A DNA stretch of 53,817 nt from Gracilariopsis chorda (lineage: Eukaryota; Rhodophyta; Florideophyceae; Gracilariales; Gracilariaceae): positions 1 to 53,817 of the forward strand of contig NBIV01000349.1 in assembly GCA_003194525.1 (NCBI GenBank). The letters run 5' to 3'. The notes under the pieces are model-generated. The model was given only the letters and a program-made list of their open reading frames with translations, had not been told where the DNA came from and ran no database searches. A program made the position numbers and the translations under genes. Below are positions 1 through 10,652 of this stretch, piece by piece; position 1 is the first letter of the stretch, and each line of letters begins with the position of its first letter.

Positions 1-182
1 GACGTTTGCAGTAGCCAAGGGAAAAATCGTGACAACTCAAAAGTCTGGTCATATACCTTCGAGGACCTATGAAAAACCGATCATTCATTCCATAAAACGA
101 GTGCCTTTTCCCTGAAGCGACTGCATTTTCCCACCACGAAGCGTTTAGTCTCTTCATAAACACATATCCGGCCTAACTCGAG

Positions 183-1860
183 CTATATAATCATACTTGC
201 GACTATCTGCCTTTCTCGATGGTTAATAAGAGATAGACAAGTACGCATATCCCACAACTGAAGCAAGTAGTTCTGAACCTGGTCATCGGTGGAGAGCGTT
301 CCGTGAAGCAGCTTTTTTGCCCTTGCTTCTCTTACGACGACCTTGAGCCAGTTCTTGTGAATTTTGGGTTTCGTTGAAAAACGAATTGTAGTTGCATTGA
401 ACAGAAACGCAGACGAAGAGCGATCATCCATTGGAGTAACGACGAATACGTCAAAGAGAGGTATTGCACTGCGCAAAGTGGATATAATGTTAAAGTGCGT
501 GAAGGGCGCAGACCGCATTTGCCCGGTCAGGCACACTGCTGTTGATGGATACTCGTTGACCAGCGTTGGAAACGTGTATCCTCGTTCGCGCTATTTCTAA
601 GACAGGGTATTTTTTCAGAGAACTCACGGCTTCCTGCACAGAATCACGGCTCAAAATGTTATTGGTGGCCAAGTAATTGCATATGTATTCAAACACTTTT
701 GGTAGAGTGTGGATTTGTTTAGGTACTGTGAGGTTCCTCAAGTACAGAACGGTATTTTGTAAGAAGCTCTTCCGTTGCCTGAATGATTTCACTCGTTTCT
801 ATCGAGTTTATGACGTCCAGGGAGGGATGCACAACCAGGAGGGAAGAGTCTGATTCCCATAGAACCCGCTGAACTATAAGCCCACCAATTATGTCGTCAT
901 AGATTCTATCTGCTGTGTTACATTTTAGCAGCTGAGAGGCAAGCGCCCAAAATGCGTTTCTGTTGTACTGCACGGGTGACCTGGGAAGGGGGCCAAGGCA
1001 GGAGCAAGGAAAGCAAGGGCTTTTGCTTTGTTGATTTCTGAGGTCTCATGCCCATGAACACTGCCTAAAGATTCTTCACGTTCCTCATTCTCTTGAAATC
1101 GCGAGAAAAAACGGGTGGCAATCGTAATTTGATGTAGGGAGGTGGTGAATGATGGGAAATGAGACGGTCGAGTTTATAGATGGAAGTGACTCAAATGGGA
1201 CCGGAGGATCTGGTTCATTGTTGAACATACTGAGAATTGGTATTCCACGAGTATAAATTCTTTTTCTGTGAAGAATAGATGCCGCATTCGTAAGGTACCT
1301 GGACTTCGGTGCAATCCGAATTTCGGCTGAAATGAGCTCGCTGAGCAGCAAAGAAGAGGAATTGCCGACAAGATTTTGAGAAACGTCCCCTTTCCAACTC
1401 CGTACTTTGAGGTATAAAAGTATACGTCATCGTTGAGCAGTATGACAGTCATGGCATTTTCAAGAATAAAGCTGTAGTACTCGTGACTGGTTCCCCATGA
1501 AGTGAGGTGTATATGCCTAGCGATAGGGTCTTCCAGTTCATATTTGATTTCAAACAGCAGGCATACATCAAGCAGTTCTTGAGAGAACTGTCTGAGGAAC
1601 AGCTTGAGGCTATGTTCGGACTCTGATCTCCCGATGAGCCAGACAGGGGCTGCACATGATAGATAACTTGCTGGATTTGATCTGAACTTGAATGAAGTGG
1701 CATGGTACATACATGCCATTGATGTGATTAGAAAAAGTAGGCAAAGAATCAAATGTTGGATGTATGTACTTGCAGACTTGCTGCAAGACCGAACGCTGCG
1801 AACAGAACCTGGTTGCTGTCGCCACGGCATGATACGAGATGAACAAGCGGCTCCTCTCAT
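183..1860 (-). pseudogene. STELLO-like (DUF288) glycosyltransferase-related pseudogene
   Basis: Read on the minus strand, several overlapping frames together resemble the DUF288/STELLO family, Golgi type II membrane proteins that in plants assist cellulose synthase. Seen in order: a basic N-terminus with one hydrophobic segment (about 1690-1765); a stretch with a YYSFILENA...LLNDDV motif, like the family's YLYAI..GA...DDD region (about 1420-1480); in another frame TRGIP...NNEPDPP (about 1200-1265), like the family's WPRGYPL...DPDVDA; a piece with DDIIGG..VQRVLW (about 870-910), like D.WRGYWAQR.LW; and a C-terminal CLTGQMRS segment (about 510-540). At least four frames are needed and a stop lies near 1085, so the gene is broken, unless part of this is unrecognised introns. 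The assignment is from motif memory, not alignment. Moderately sure of the family, surer that the copy is not intact. Confidence 0.5.
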
Positions 1861-2063
1861 CCTCTGACCCTTGGTGTATGCATGAATGCTCCATATACTC
1901 TGTTAGTCCGATAAATGTTTGCTTTGGTATTGGCTGCTAGAATAGGCTGCACCACAATCGGAGCAGTGAGAAAATATCTGACTCCTGAGAAGCTGTTTCC
2001 GCACGCTGCATCTGTGCATCGCTGTGCCCATAAAAATAAGACTCTCCTGCCCGTAAAAACCGT

Positions 2064-2375
2064 TTATTGCCGTTCTTCTGGTTGACGATCTTAATGGCTT
2101 GGTAGAAAGGGATTTGATGCGAAGTATAAGCTTCTCATCGAGCCGTAGGTCACAACCTTGTCGCTCACAGCTCAGTCCCAGCAGACTGAACGGTACCCAG
2201 GGAGGGAAATGGGTGGGGAAAAAAAACTTGAAACCAGCTACAAGGACTCTGAGGACGATGCTTGGTCTGACTAGAGCGATGCGATCAATCGACATCGCTC
2301 ACTGAGCTTGAGCCATCGTCGTCGCCGTCCACCAGAATTAAATAATTATTCTTCTACGCATTGCTTGAACTTCTA
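2064..2375. repeat. dispersed repeat, copy 1 of 2
   Basis: A 312-bp segment closely matching 6314-6626 in the same orientation, roughly 90% identical by eye. It starts at TTATTGCCGTTCTT and ends just after TTGCTTGAA.TTCTA. I see no terminal inverted repeats and no clear target-site duplication. On the minus strand both copies keep a short acidic, serine-rich reading frame (core DGDDD.SSSVSD). Here it ends early at a stop about eight codons past the core. The repeat could be a fragment of a multi-copy gene, the 3' part of a non-LTR element, or a non-autonomous element. Confidence 0.75.
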
Positions 2376-2524
2376 GTGATTGACGATGCTTTTGCACCTA
2401 CACGGAGTTGATTGTCAACCACACCATGCATCAGCCGTGAGAAGAAAGAGGTTTATTTTTGAGCTGACTACTAAGAGTGTGTCACGTATGATAGCTCTTA
2501 TGTGCATAACTTCAGCAAAAAACA

Positions 2525-3672
2525 CTAGCAGCATTGCATTAAGGCATACACAGGCCAATTGGAGCACTTACGGCAAATAAAGATGTAAACCGATCCGCAG
2601 TCTCCGAAGCACGTGTCTGATCTCCGCACGAGGTGGCACTGCGCGTTTCCGGAAGAGTCTCGTGGAATATCGGAGGGAGCCCATCTGTGGCCAGCCTCAC
2701 CGTCACCGCTAGAAAGCGTAAGAAGATGTTCAGTGGAGGCATCAAAAATACACAACGGCGTGTACTCTTCCTGGACGTACGACACGAAGCCGCCTACCTT
2801 CGAACCTGGTGATTCGGCGAAGACACCTTCGTAAGCCCATGCGCGCGTCTCGGGTGGCAATTGCATAACTTCCATGTCATGCTGCGCGTTGTCGGCTAAC
2901 CACGCGTTCACTTCCGCAAGAAGGGCCGGATCGGTGATCGGAGGGTTCTCTGTAATGCGTTCGGGAAAGAGGCGGCACTCGCGCGGCACATTGCTCCATT
3001 CGGCGTAGCGGTTGTGCTCGATTGCAGGCTGCCCAACACTATCGCGTAAGTCTTGTCGGCGGCGCCAGCATGCTTTCGCGTAAGGGCCGCACCCAAACTC
3101 GTCGTCATGTTCTTCCGGGCACCATATCAATTGGAAAATATCGGAATCCTCCGGGAACTCCATTTCAGGAAGGTCAGTCTTCGAAAGCTGTAGCACGGCC
3201 GCCATCGACATGTTGTGCTCTTCACACGCTGGCCAAGGCTCTTCAGCAGGCCAAGCTATCACGCCTCCCGTTTTAGAAGCTAGAACATCTGGTACTAATG
3301 TCTCTCGAGGGTGGAGCAGAACGGCAGTCTTCGTAGCCAGTGCGAAACGGGTAGCAACATCGGCTTGAGGGACGTAGGTTTGTGGGGGAAGGAAATTACT
3401 CGCTGGGCTGACATGGGCGCCAGTTTGCTTCGGCGTCTCTTTGATTAACGAGAGGGAGTGTCGGACCACGGCCAAATCTCGTGAAGGACAGAAAGAAAGG
3501 AGAGCAAGAAATGTAGGTCCCAAGTAGAGCTTCGCTGCGGCATATACAGTGTTCTCCGCGAGGCAGTCCGAAATGCCAACAAGTACTGGCGGCACATCGA
3601 AATGAAAGTATTACCAATACTGGCAGCACTAACCGCATTGGGGTCGAAGCTCAATTCGGTGCGTGCATCCAT
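2525..3672 (-). CDS. YwqG-like / DUF1963 family protein, probably with introns
   Basis: A 356-codon minus-strand frame (from about 3595) carries features of the YwqG/DUF1963 family: a GGVIAWP turn, a tract with Pro-Cys and LQLSKTDLPEME, a Gly-rich centre (VGGFVSYVQ), a SSGDGEAGHRW motif and a final FGDCGSVYIFIC like the family's closing GD.G..YFFI strand. The molecular function is unknown. No ATG starts this frame. An ATG at 3672 in another frame opens with MDARTELSF; excising a 29-nt GT...AG segment (about 3587-3615) would join the two smoothly, otherwise a frameshift is needed. At the 3' end the frame meets a consensus donor GTAAGT (2566-2571) right after the IFIC codons, so the last residues before the stop at 2525 may be intronic and a small terminal exon may lie downstream. 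The family is fairly sure; the exon structure is inference. Confidence 0.6.
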
Positions 3673-4811
3673 CGCGTACCAGAAAGCGGACCGCTGAAAG
3701 GTTGTTTACAGCTTAATTGTCATCCGGATTAAGTGCTAGCAATCCGTTTCTGACATTATTTTTTATTCTTACTGTCAGCCTTTTAGTCTAACAATCGTAC
3801 AACAGAAATAACATAGTTGGATGATACCGTTTCGGTCATCAAGTATTCTGTGAACTGTCCCCACAATAAACTGGCAGACTTCGAAAACCCGAGCAGGCCA
3901 AAAACGCATCAACTTAAGCGTTTTGAGACTGTCTCCCGTGGTCAGAGAGTTGAAACTGGAGTAATGTATTGGACCTTATGTTGGTACAAGCTTGGCGTAG
4001 CTTTCAAGAATAGTTGATACGCGGAATCCAAGCCATGTAGACAGTGCTAGGTCGTCAATTTAGTCGTAGGACCAGAACGCGGGTCAGTTAGAGAACGTAA
4101 GAGCGAGCCATCTTCAACAAACGAGTCAACTATATGAAGCACAAAAACATAAACTGCACATCGTATACTCATCAACGTTATTGTAGTACTACTTGACTAA
4201 CTCTTCAAAGGCTATAGAACATAGTTTTGTGGCAGAATCTAAGCGTTTTATAGAATGATAAGTTAAAACGTCAACTGTGTTAAGTTTCCATTGAACTTTG
4301 CAGTTGGGTGGTACTATTTGAGTGCTTTTCCCTTCGTATTATGTCTATCTGAAAGTATTCAGAAGGCAATATATCACTACTAAGCGGCAGTTATCTTTAT
4401 GCCAATAGAAAGAAACCTGCGTTAATCGGCCAGAATCCGGGGATCATGATATTTGTAGGTTTGCAAAAGTCAATGCTGTACTCCGATCGGGCCGCATCGC
4501 GTATGTTTCTTGTCGACTTCTTGAATCGTTGATTTTGGCTTGTCTAAGCATGTCAGTAAAATCAGACTAGACGCTGCACTTCATCTTGGTGAACCTTTAT
4601 TCTTCTGCATCATATAGCTCGCAGTGCTTCTAACGATCCTAAACTGAACGGATTCAAGACAGATTTTAGGAAGATATGGTGTTTACATTGCAGCACTTTC
4701 AGATTCTTTTGCCCTTGTCGAGATCTTGCTTGAACGGCTAGGTTCCTGGTATTTTATGCGCTGCCTCCTCCACACCCGCTCGCAATGGGGGCTTAGCTTA
4801 AGCATAAGTAG

Positions 4812-4876
4812 GAATTCATGTTATGCCAATATACATAGTCCGCCATGGACCATGTATATGGGCATAACTTGAATCA
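4812..4876. repeat. long imperfect palindrome (hairpin)
   Basis: The two arms are about 29 nt each. GAATTCATGTTATGCCAATA and what follows on the left pairs with the complement of the right arm ending GGGCATAACTTGAATC. The centre is CCATGG. Mismatches are few and spread along the arm, giving a near-continuous stem. It could be a hairpin RNA, a tiny MITE or a terminal-repeat remnant. Confidence 0.6.
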
Positions 4877-5199
4877 TGGTACACAGACAGGGATGTAGAT
4901 GCGTAACAGTGCTATATGTAGCATCAGACCAATACTGCGTTAAAATTTTGCTTTAAGGTGCAGCGAACCAAAACATTTCTTGTCTCGTGAGGCATACTTT
5001 CAAAAACCTTGAATAAGAAATCAGTTTTGATTATTAGAACTTGCAAAATCTTTAAGTGTCTATAGTGCCACTTTTTTGTAGTAAACCACTCATACAGACG
5101 TTTGTCACAGCAATGCTGTGCCAATCTTCAAGTTGCTTACCGATTGCCTTTGAACATGACTGTGAAAGGATCGCTGACTTTTTGCATCGAGTCACACCT

Positions 5200-5233
5200 T
5201 ACGTAGTATCTACGTTCACGTAGATACTATGTA
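5200..5233. repeat. short perfect-type hairpin
   Basis: Arms of 15 nt (TACGTAGTATCTACG and its complement with one mismatch) are separated by a four-base loop, TTCA. No gene adjoins it closely on either side and no poly-T follows, so I do not call it a terminator. Confidence 0.55.
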
Positions 5234-5390
5234 GCCTATGTTGGAGAGATGTTCCGGAATACGTGGACTGAGCATGGCATCCTCCCGAAACGTGTTTTTT
5301 ATTGAAATGGGTTCAACCCGATCGTTTCAAGCTTGAAGCTGGTACTACTCTTCTACAAGATTACATAAAAAGGAGTCTTCTGGTCATTCA

Positions 5391-6035
5391 TTATGTATCA
5401 AACAGTGGTCGGTAAACAATTCCTAAATAATAATGGCCATATTCCCACAATAGAGTAAAGACCATTTGTTTAGATCTCGTGATCGTCGTAAAGTGAATAG
5501 GCTGTAAAATCGCTAGTCGCATACTTTGCCTCATTTTTTCCTGCACTTTTCCTCGCGCTTCTTCTTTTTCTTCCGCATCAATTTGAACTTGCACTTTCGG
5601 CACTTCATCGCCTTGCGCGTCTTCTAACAACCCTTTCTTAAGATATGGCCAGAAACGTCGAGGTCTGTCAAAGGATTAGTCGGGGTCAATGGAGCCTCAA
5701 TAAACCTTAAAAGAGTTAAAATATACTTGGTCAAGACGGCTCTTTCCCTCAAATGACTCCCAAGAACGTTCATCCAAGCTATACCCCGACAAGAGGTCTT
5801 CGAGCCGGGCACAGTGTTCAGCGCTTTCACCATTTAACCTTGTTCGCACGCACATCGCATCCCTGCAGTAGGCGGCATCGGAAAGGGATACTACACGGCT
5901 CAGAGTCCTTTCCTCGGTGTCTCGCAATGTGAGGCTTGCCCCCACGGAGATGCGGAAAAGAACGTGAACCATCACAACGGTGATCAAGATGGACTTCGTG
6001 ACTGACGATAGTTGAGGTCTCAAGTAATATAGCAC
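5391..6035 (-). pseudogene. possible remnant of a secreted or type II membrane protein
   Basis: From 6035 on the minus strand a 112-codon frame begins with a hydrophobic segment (about residues 14-33) that could be a signal peptide or anchor, followed by a soluble, Cys-containing stretch. Two further overlapping frames (5833-5624 and 5630-5391) continue protein-like sequence, the last being highly charged (Glu/Lys/Gln). Joined, these would make a protein of about 200 residues, but at least two frame changes are needed. I recognise no domain. It may be a decayed gene, a gene with undetected introns, or chance. Confidence 0.22.
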
Positions 6036-6313
6036 CGAGCTGGTAGGGTTGTTAACATTTCAGGACTCAAGGCCTGTCTCTGCGTTTCTAGTAAACATGC
6101 ATCGTTGGTGCCAGTGGAAGGAAGAGGGATTGTGCGTAATAGACTAGTTTGTTCCTTGTTTTTGCATGGGTTCTTGAGCACCATTCTGGACAAAGAACAA
6201 AAACTGACCAATACGTACATTTCAATCTTCTGCTCGAAGCTTGAGATATGTGCCGAGGCAGCCGTTTGTACAACGTATAGGTTCGTTGCCTCCCAGTCAT
6301 CGATATATCTGTA

Positions 6314-6626
6314 TTATTGCCGTTCTTCCTGATGACGATCTTTATGGCTTGGTAGACAGGGATTGGATGAGAAGTTTAAGCTTCTCATCGAGCCGTAGGT
6401 CACAACCTTGTCGCTCACAGCTCAGTCCCAGCAGACTGAGCTGTACCCAGGGAGGGAAATGAGTGGATAAAAGAAACTTGAAACCAACTGCAAAGACTCT
6501 GAGGACGATGCTTGATCTGACGGAGAGCGATGCGATCTATCGCAATCGCTCACTGAGCTTGAGCTATCGTCGTCGCCATCCTCCAGAATTAAATAAACAT
6601 TCTTCTACACGTTGCTTGAAATTCTA
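6314..6626. repeat. dispersed repeat, copy 2 of 2
   Basis: Partner of 2064-2375, same orientation, 4.25 kb apart. On the minus strand this copy keeps a longer open frame of about 55 codons that starts acidic and serine-rich (DGDDDSSSSVSD) and ends in a hydrophobic tail. Its right edge nearly coincides with the stop codon of the small basic ORF at 6624-6818. As at copy 1, where the DUF1963 gene lies, the right-hand neighbour is a minus-strand frame. Confidence 0.75.
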
Positions 6627-6818
6627 AGAGGTTCTAGCTCTCGGTCTGCGGCGACGACGATCGTTCTCCATCCACAACTCCGCCAGCGCGTCTTCTTGGC
6701 GTTCTGCGTTCTTGCGATACGCTTTTCTTTTCCCGCCCTTCCCTCCCTGTACGAGCAGTGAGGCCTTCTGGGACTCACTGAACGCGTCAGGCTGTTGCCT
6801 TTCGGTGGACCAGAGCAC
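6624..6818 (-). CDS. hypothetical small basic protein or exon
   Basis: A 64-codon minus-strand frame, Gln/Ser-rich at first and then strongly basic, with GGKGGKRK and a C-terminal RRRRRPRART tract that would suit a nuclear or nucleic-acid-binding protein. No domain is recognised, and the first codon is not clearly an ATG in a good context, so it may be the last exon of a longer gene. The stop sits exactly where the 313-bp repeat begins. Confidence 0.2.
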   Translation of the reverse strand: MLWSTERQQPDAFSESQKASLLVQGGKGGKRKAYRKNAERQEDALAELWMENDRRRRRPRARTS

Positions 6819-7134
6819 ATGGCTCTTGCCGCTTTGTGTCTCCTACACTACCCAAAGATTAATGATCTAGCATTGAGCAATAAGGAAGGACAGTATTCAA
6901 ACAATCTAAAACACAAAGAGACTCACAGTTTGAACTAACGTAATATTCAGAAAGAACTTTCATTTTCAGAAAAACATGATGATGATGCAATCACATTGTA
7001 TACTTGTCACGCTGCCATACGTGGGGGCTTCGTCGCGTCAAAACCCTGCAAAACCTGCGACTATAAAGTGCCTGCCCCGCCATTCGATGCAGGGGACGGG
7101 CGTCAGACACTTTCTAGATACCACGTAGCACTTT

Positions 7135-7875
7135 CTAATAACAATCCGGAAACTCGTATCGAATCCCCATAACTGTGTCGTCTGGGGTATATATGTCATC
7201 CGACGTCACAGGATCAGCACCGTTCTCCTTCATTGATGAAGGGAAGTTGCCAGTCGCATCCATGTCTTTCGCATATATGGCCTCTTTCCAACTCATGTAA
7301 TCGTAAGAAGGATCGTTATTGGTGAAGTTCCCCTCTGGACTCAGCTTAGCACGACCGTAGATAGGAAGTGCAATTCCATTTGGAGTTTGATGAAAGCCTT
7401 GACTGCCATGTTTCCATCCGCCGTATTCCATCACAATTCCGGATGAGATGAAATCACCGGTGTTTGTAACTTTCATGATAATATCATCACACACGCCCGA
7501 GTACGTGAATTTTTGAACGGCAAAGCCAGTCGGGACGTATCCTTGATACTTTCCGTTGATGAAAACCTCGCAATAGTCGTTGGCGAACACATAGTACGGA
7601 ACATCTTTCAAGACCTTGTTGCACGTCTTACTCGCCGAGCAACCGTATCCCTCCGAACAATCTCCGTCTGAAGAACAAGAGCCACCTGCTTTCACCTGTC
7701 CAGTCCTCACACTTGATTTCGTTGCCCTTCTTGGTGATCGATGTGTGGGAGCACCGCATGCAGATCGACGGGAACAAATCTGTTTGCATTGCTTAAGGGT
7801 GAGACCACCAGCTTGTGCACTACGGAGCAGCAGCAACGATAGTAGAGCAAAGAACAAAAGAGAATGAAAATGCAT
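7135..7875 (-). CDS. secreted Cys-rich protein with C-terminal beta-rich domain
   Basis: An intact 246-codon ORF with ATG at 7875. Residues 1-22 form a textbook signal peptide (hydrophobic Leu run ending SAQA). Residues 25-45 hold a CKQICSRRSAC cluster; a basic Ser/Arg linker follows; residues 64-86 form a second module, GSCSSDGDCSEGYGC and more, spaced like small disulphide knots of the EB/Dickkopf or whey-acidic kind. From about residue 92 the protein is rich in Tyr, Gly and Asp (YCEVFINGKYQGYVP, GIVMEYGGWKHG), a pattern common in beta-sandwich carbohydrate-binding domains, and it ends in FPDCY. There is no transmembrane segment after the signal, so it is probably extracellular or cell-wall. 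I cannot name the family. A wall-associated lectin-like or defence role is inference. The gene stands alone between repeats. Confidence 0.75.
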   Translation of the reverse strand: MHFHSLLFFALLSLLLLRSAQAGGLTLKQCKQICSRRSACGAPTHRSPRRATKSSVRTGQVKAGGSCSSDGDCSEGYGCSASKTCNKVLKDVPYYVFANDYCEVFINGKYQGYVPTGFAVQKFTYSGVCDDIIMKVTNTGDFISSGIVMEYGGWKHGSQGFHQTPNGIALPIYGRAKLSPEGNFTNNDPSYDYMSWKEAIYAKDMDATGNFPSSMKENGADPVTSDDIYTPDDTVMGIRYEFPDCY

Positions 7876-8266
7876 GATTAGAGAGGTTGCGTATGGTCGA
7901 ATAGCCTTATTAGAAACAATTGATGAGTTCTATGCGCCTGCTTGCGTCTGACTAAAGGCTCCGCGGCCTTAAGTACGCAACCCGGGGAGTTCGTGAACAA
8001 TGCATGGTATGTTGCTTGCCGTTCTTGACAACTTCATAGGATATAAACCCTCACTAGAAGCAAACTACATCCATTGTGCTTCCTTCAGTCCATCCCCGTC
8101 ATTATCGATACTATATAATTTGAAGCAAAGTGCATCAATCTATTCTACGTCCATCAATTTATCAACGTTTTAGTCGAGACTATAAGTCCTCTTGCATTGG
8201 GACAAAGGATATCGTTTCAAACTCGACGACACAATTTTGCCTCGCTGTGCAAACCGTTAAGTGCTC

Positions 8267-8398
8267 CATAACACTACACGAAGGAGAGACGGTTATTACT
8301 AGAGACGATGAGCCATATATATATATGTATATATACATCGCTAGGGGAGACATAACACCACACGAAGGAGAGACGGTTATTACTAGAGACGATGAGCC
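8267..8398. repeat. pair of 48-bp direct repeats around an (AT)n tract
   Basis: Copies at 8267-8314 and 8351-8398, starting CATAACAC and ending GACGATGAGCC, differ at about one or two positions. Between them lie an alternating AT/GT tract and a unique piece. The copies create a repeated peptide in a plus-strand ORF (8130-8405), which I do not consider a gene. Confidence 0.8.
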
Positions 8399-8550
8399 TC
8401 TCTAATACTGATAGCTTTGCATCTGTTCTTGTAGCGAATGCTTCCAACTGTCCAAAAACGGAGTTGAAAGAAGTGAGGTACATGGGAGTCCATTCGACTG
8501 GGAAGAAGTGCACTTTTGTAGTTTAAACCATACGTGAGTCATTTCAGAAG

Positions 8551-8664
8551 CAAGGTACAGTAACCAGGTCACCCTTTTGGTGCGAGTTACTGTACATTTG
8601 CAAGGTACAGTAACCAGGTCACCCTTTTGGTGCGAGTTACTGTAAATTTGCAAGGTACAGTAAG
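8551..8664. repeat. 50-bp tandem repeat, each unit a hairpin
   Basis: Two full units (8551-8600, 8601-8650) and the start of a third. Each unit carries an exact 10-bp inverted repeat, GTACAGTAAC ... GTTACTGTAC (8555-8564 with 8586-8595 in unit 1), with a smaller inner CACC/GGTG pair, so it can fold as a stem-loop. The two full units are identical except near the right edge. Confidence 0.8.
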
Positions 8665-9129
8665 GGAATCCCAAAAAATTGCACTCTTGGTATTTGAAAC
8701 CTCAGCACGCGCTCTTGACAGCAGTGCTAACCTTGATAGCGTGCATCAGAGCCATAACATCTCAAATGAGCCAACCAGAAAACTGCCCCTATTTTGGTCT
8801 GCCTTGGAGAGGGATGTCTTTATTCCTCTGTGACCGTTGCTGGCGTTCATATGTAGAGGTTGTTAACCCAACCCTTTTGACACGAAAGGTTTTTACGATT
8901 TCGAGGATAGACTGCGAAAAGAGCCAATCAAAATTTCAGAAAGAATCTACAATTTAGTGTTTCACCAAGCAATCTTATGACAAGTACACGTTTGTCCAAA
9001 AATTTTCAATATGCGTTGCTATCTGCCGGAGTACTTAGCAGTCGAGCTACTACTGGTTTCAGATTGAATAACATGACAAGCTTGTGTCTATCTTATTATG
9101 GAAGAACAACCGTAAAGTAAAGACAAAAC

Positions 9130-10572
9130 GGTATGACTCCTCCGATGACATGAGTCCGATACAGATTCGGACCTGGAGGTTATACGGTCGTTGAACGAAT
9201 TGTTCACCAAGGCGGTTCACTACAGGACCTATAGGTTACGGAACCGGGATTCTGGGTATAACTCACAGGTGGCTCAAAAGATTACCAAGCAGTACAAGCT
9301 GCTTGGTTTCCAAATGGGTGATAATACCTTTACAGGTAATGATCCCATAGAAATCATTGATTTAATTCAAAGTTATAAGATTGCTTGTGACCAGAATGGT
9401 TTTCAGAAGGTGCAGCCATGTGGTTATTTCAGTTTTACTTGTAAAAGCAAGCCAAATTCTTGCTCTATAGTTTAATGCAAGGAAATACCATTTCGGTTGA
9501 TGAAGACCAAAAGGAGATGCTTCGGACCTATTCACATGTCTTTAACTACTTTTTGGATACCTACGCGGCCGATGTGGTTATTTAAGAAGCTTATGCAGAG
9601 CGTCTAGGTTAACGTCCGAGGTCAGGGCAAACCGAATTGGATTTTGCGAATTCGTCGTTCGTGATGACCTCCCGGGGTGGTAATGTATTCAGCACCACGC
9701 GGTTGAAGTCGTTTTTAGCCAATAACATCGACATAGAGATTAGGTCACAGGTGAGTAATTACCTCGCGACAAACCAAGAGGTGGATTATAACGGGCTCAC
9801 GTGATATGCGCAAGCCATTGGAGACACTCACCAAGCCAGTCGAAGACAGCTCAGTACGGTTGTCAAGCCTGGCAAGGATAAACCGAAACGGAGCATCATG
9901 GAGGTAGATTATTTGTGACTTTCAAAGGACACGGCGCATGATGTCGCGCCAGTTGGATTCACGGTCCATTTGGTACACACCGTACACACCGGGCCCGCAA
10001 CCGCATCGGTCTCTCTTTCATCTGCCTGGACGTCCCCAATCGTAAAATCAGCCTCAAAGGTGTCGAAACCTGCCACGCAGGTATCCGTCCCTGATCAAGA
10101 GATACTCGCGATACATCCAAGTGGTAGGAACCCACCCCAGAGTCAGTTGTCTTCGTACTATACGGGGCGTGTCAAACGGATGGGCAGGACACCAATGCGC
10201 GGAACCTGGATGGCTTTGATTGATCCAGCCACTGGTAATCTCCTTCCTTGTTTTTACCCATCACCTACGACATGTCCTAATGTCACCCCTCAGGTTAGAG
10301 CAGCGCTCCTACAGGTGCGTCAGCAAAGTCATCAGGTGTTATTGGGCCAAGCGGGTGGAAATAAACAGGTTCAGGGCAAGCAACCTCCTGGAACTCAAAA
10401 GGTCACCTGTGCGGAGACGGCAGAGAAAGCCACCACCGCACCTCCACAGGCGGAAAACGCCCAAAGGTTGGCCCGCAGGCCAGTCCCAACTGGTTCCATA
10501 CGGAAGGCCAGCCCGCAACAGCTTGTTAGTGTATGGATGTTTGCCCTGTGGTCACTGAACAGGAAGCATTAG
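9130..10572 (+). pseudogene. E1 gag remnant
   Basis: Begins with an Asp/Ser-rich stretch. A capsid-like segment follows in the frame of 9191-9475, with FTGNDPIEIIDLIQSY, which matches the retrotransposon gag pattern F.G.DP..I..FL. Further gag-like sequence to about 9930 is broken by several stops. A 200-codon Pro/Gln/Thr-rich frame (9970-10572) forms the C-terminal part. I do not see a canonical CX2CX4HX4C knuckle. Frameshifts and stops make the copy non-functional. Confidence 0.6.
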
Positions 10573-10652
10573 AAGACCAATCGGTACCTATTTGCTTTCT
10601 GTAGTATGATAACTACAGGTTAAATATCACCCTTGGGTTTTCTGTTAACCAT

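Larger units (their letters stand above)
3700..5390. other. stretch without a recognised gene
   Basis: About 1.7 kb with only short ORFs (66 codons or fewer) on either strand, none resembling a known domain. It is AT-richer than the flanks. The only structures I can point to are two palindromes, listed separately (4812-4876 and 5200-5233). Confidence 0.6.

Noticed and set aside
5200..5233. Transcription terminator hairpin
   Set aside because: No poly-T tail, no adjacent gene end, and a eukaryotic setting.
2064..6626. The 312-bp direct repeats as LTRs of one element
   Set aside because: No TG...CA ends, no target duplication, no PBS or PPT, and no pol between them; the DUF1963 gene lies there instead.
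8130..8405. 91-codon plus-strand ORF with a repeated peptide
   Set aside because: The repetition is caused by the 48-bp direct repeat and an AT tract; no signal or domain.
8267..8664. CRISPR-like array
   Set aside because: Units are tandem or paired, spacers are absent or single, and the genome is eukaryotic with no cas genes.
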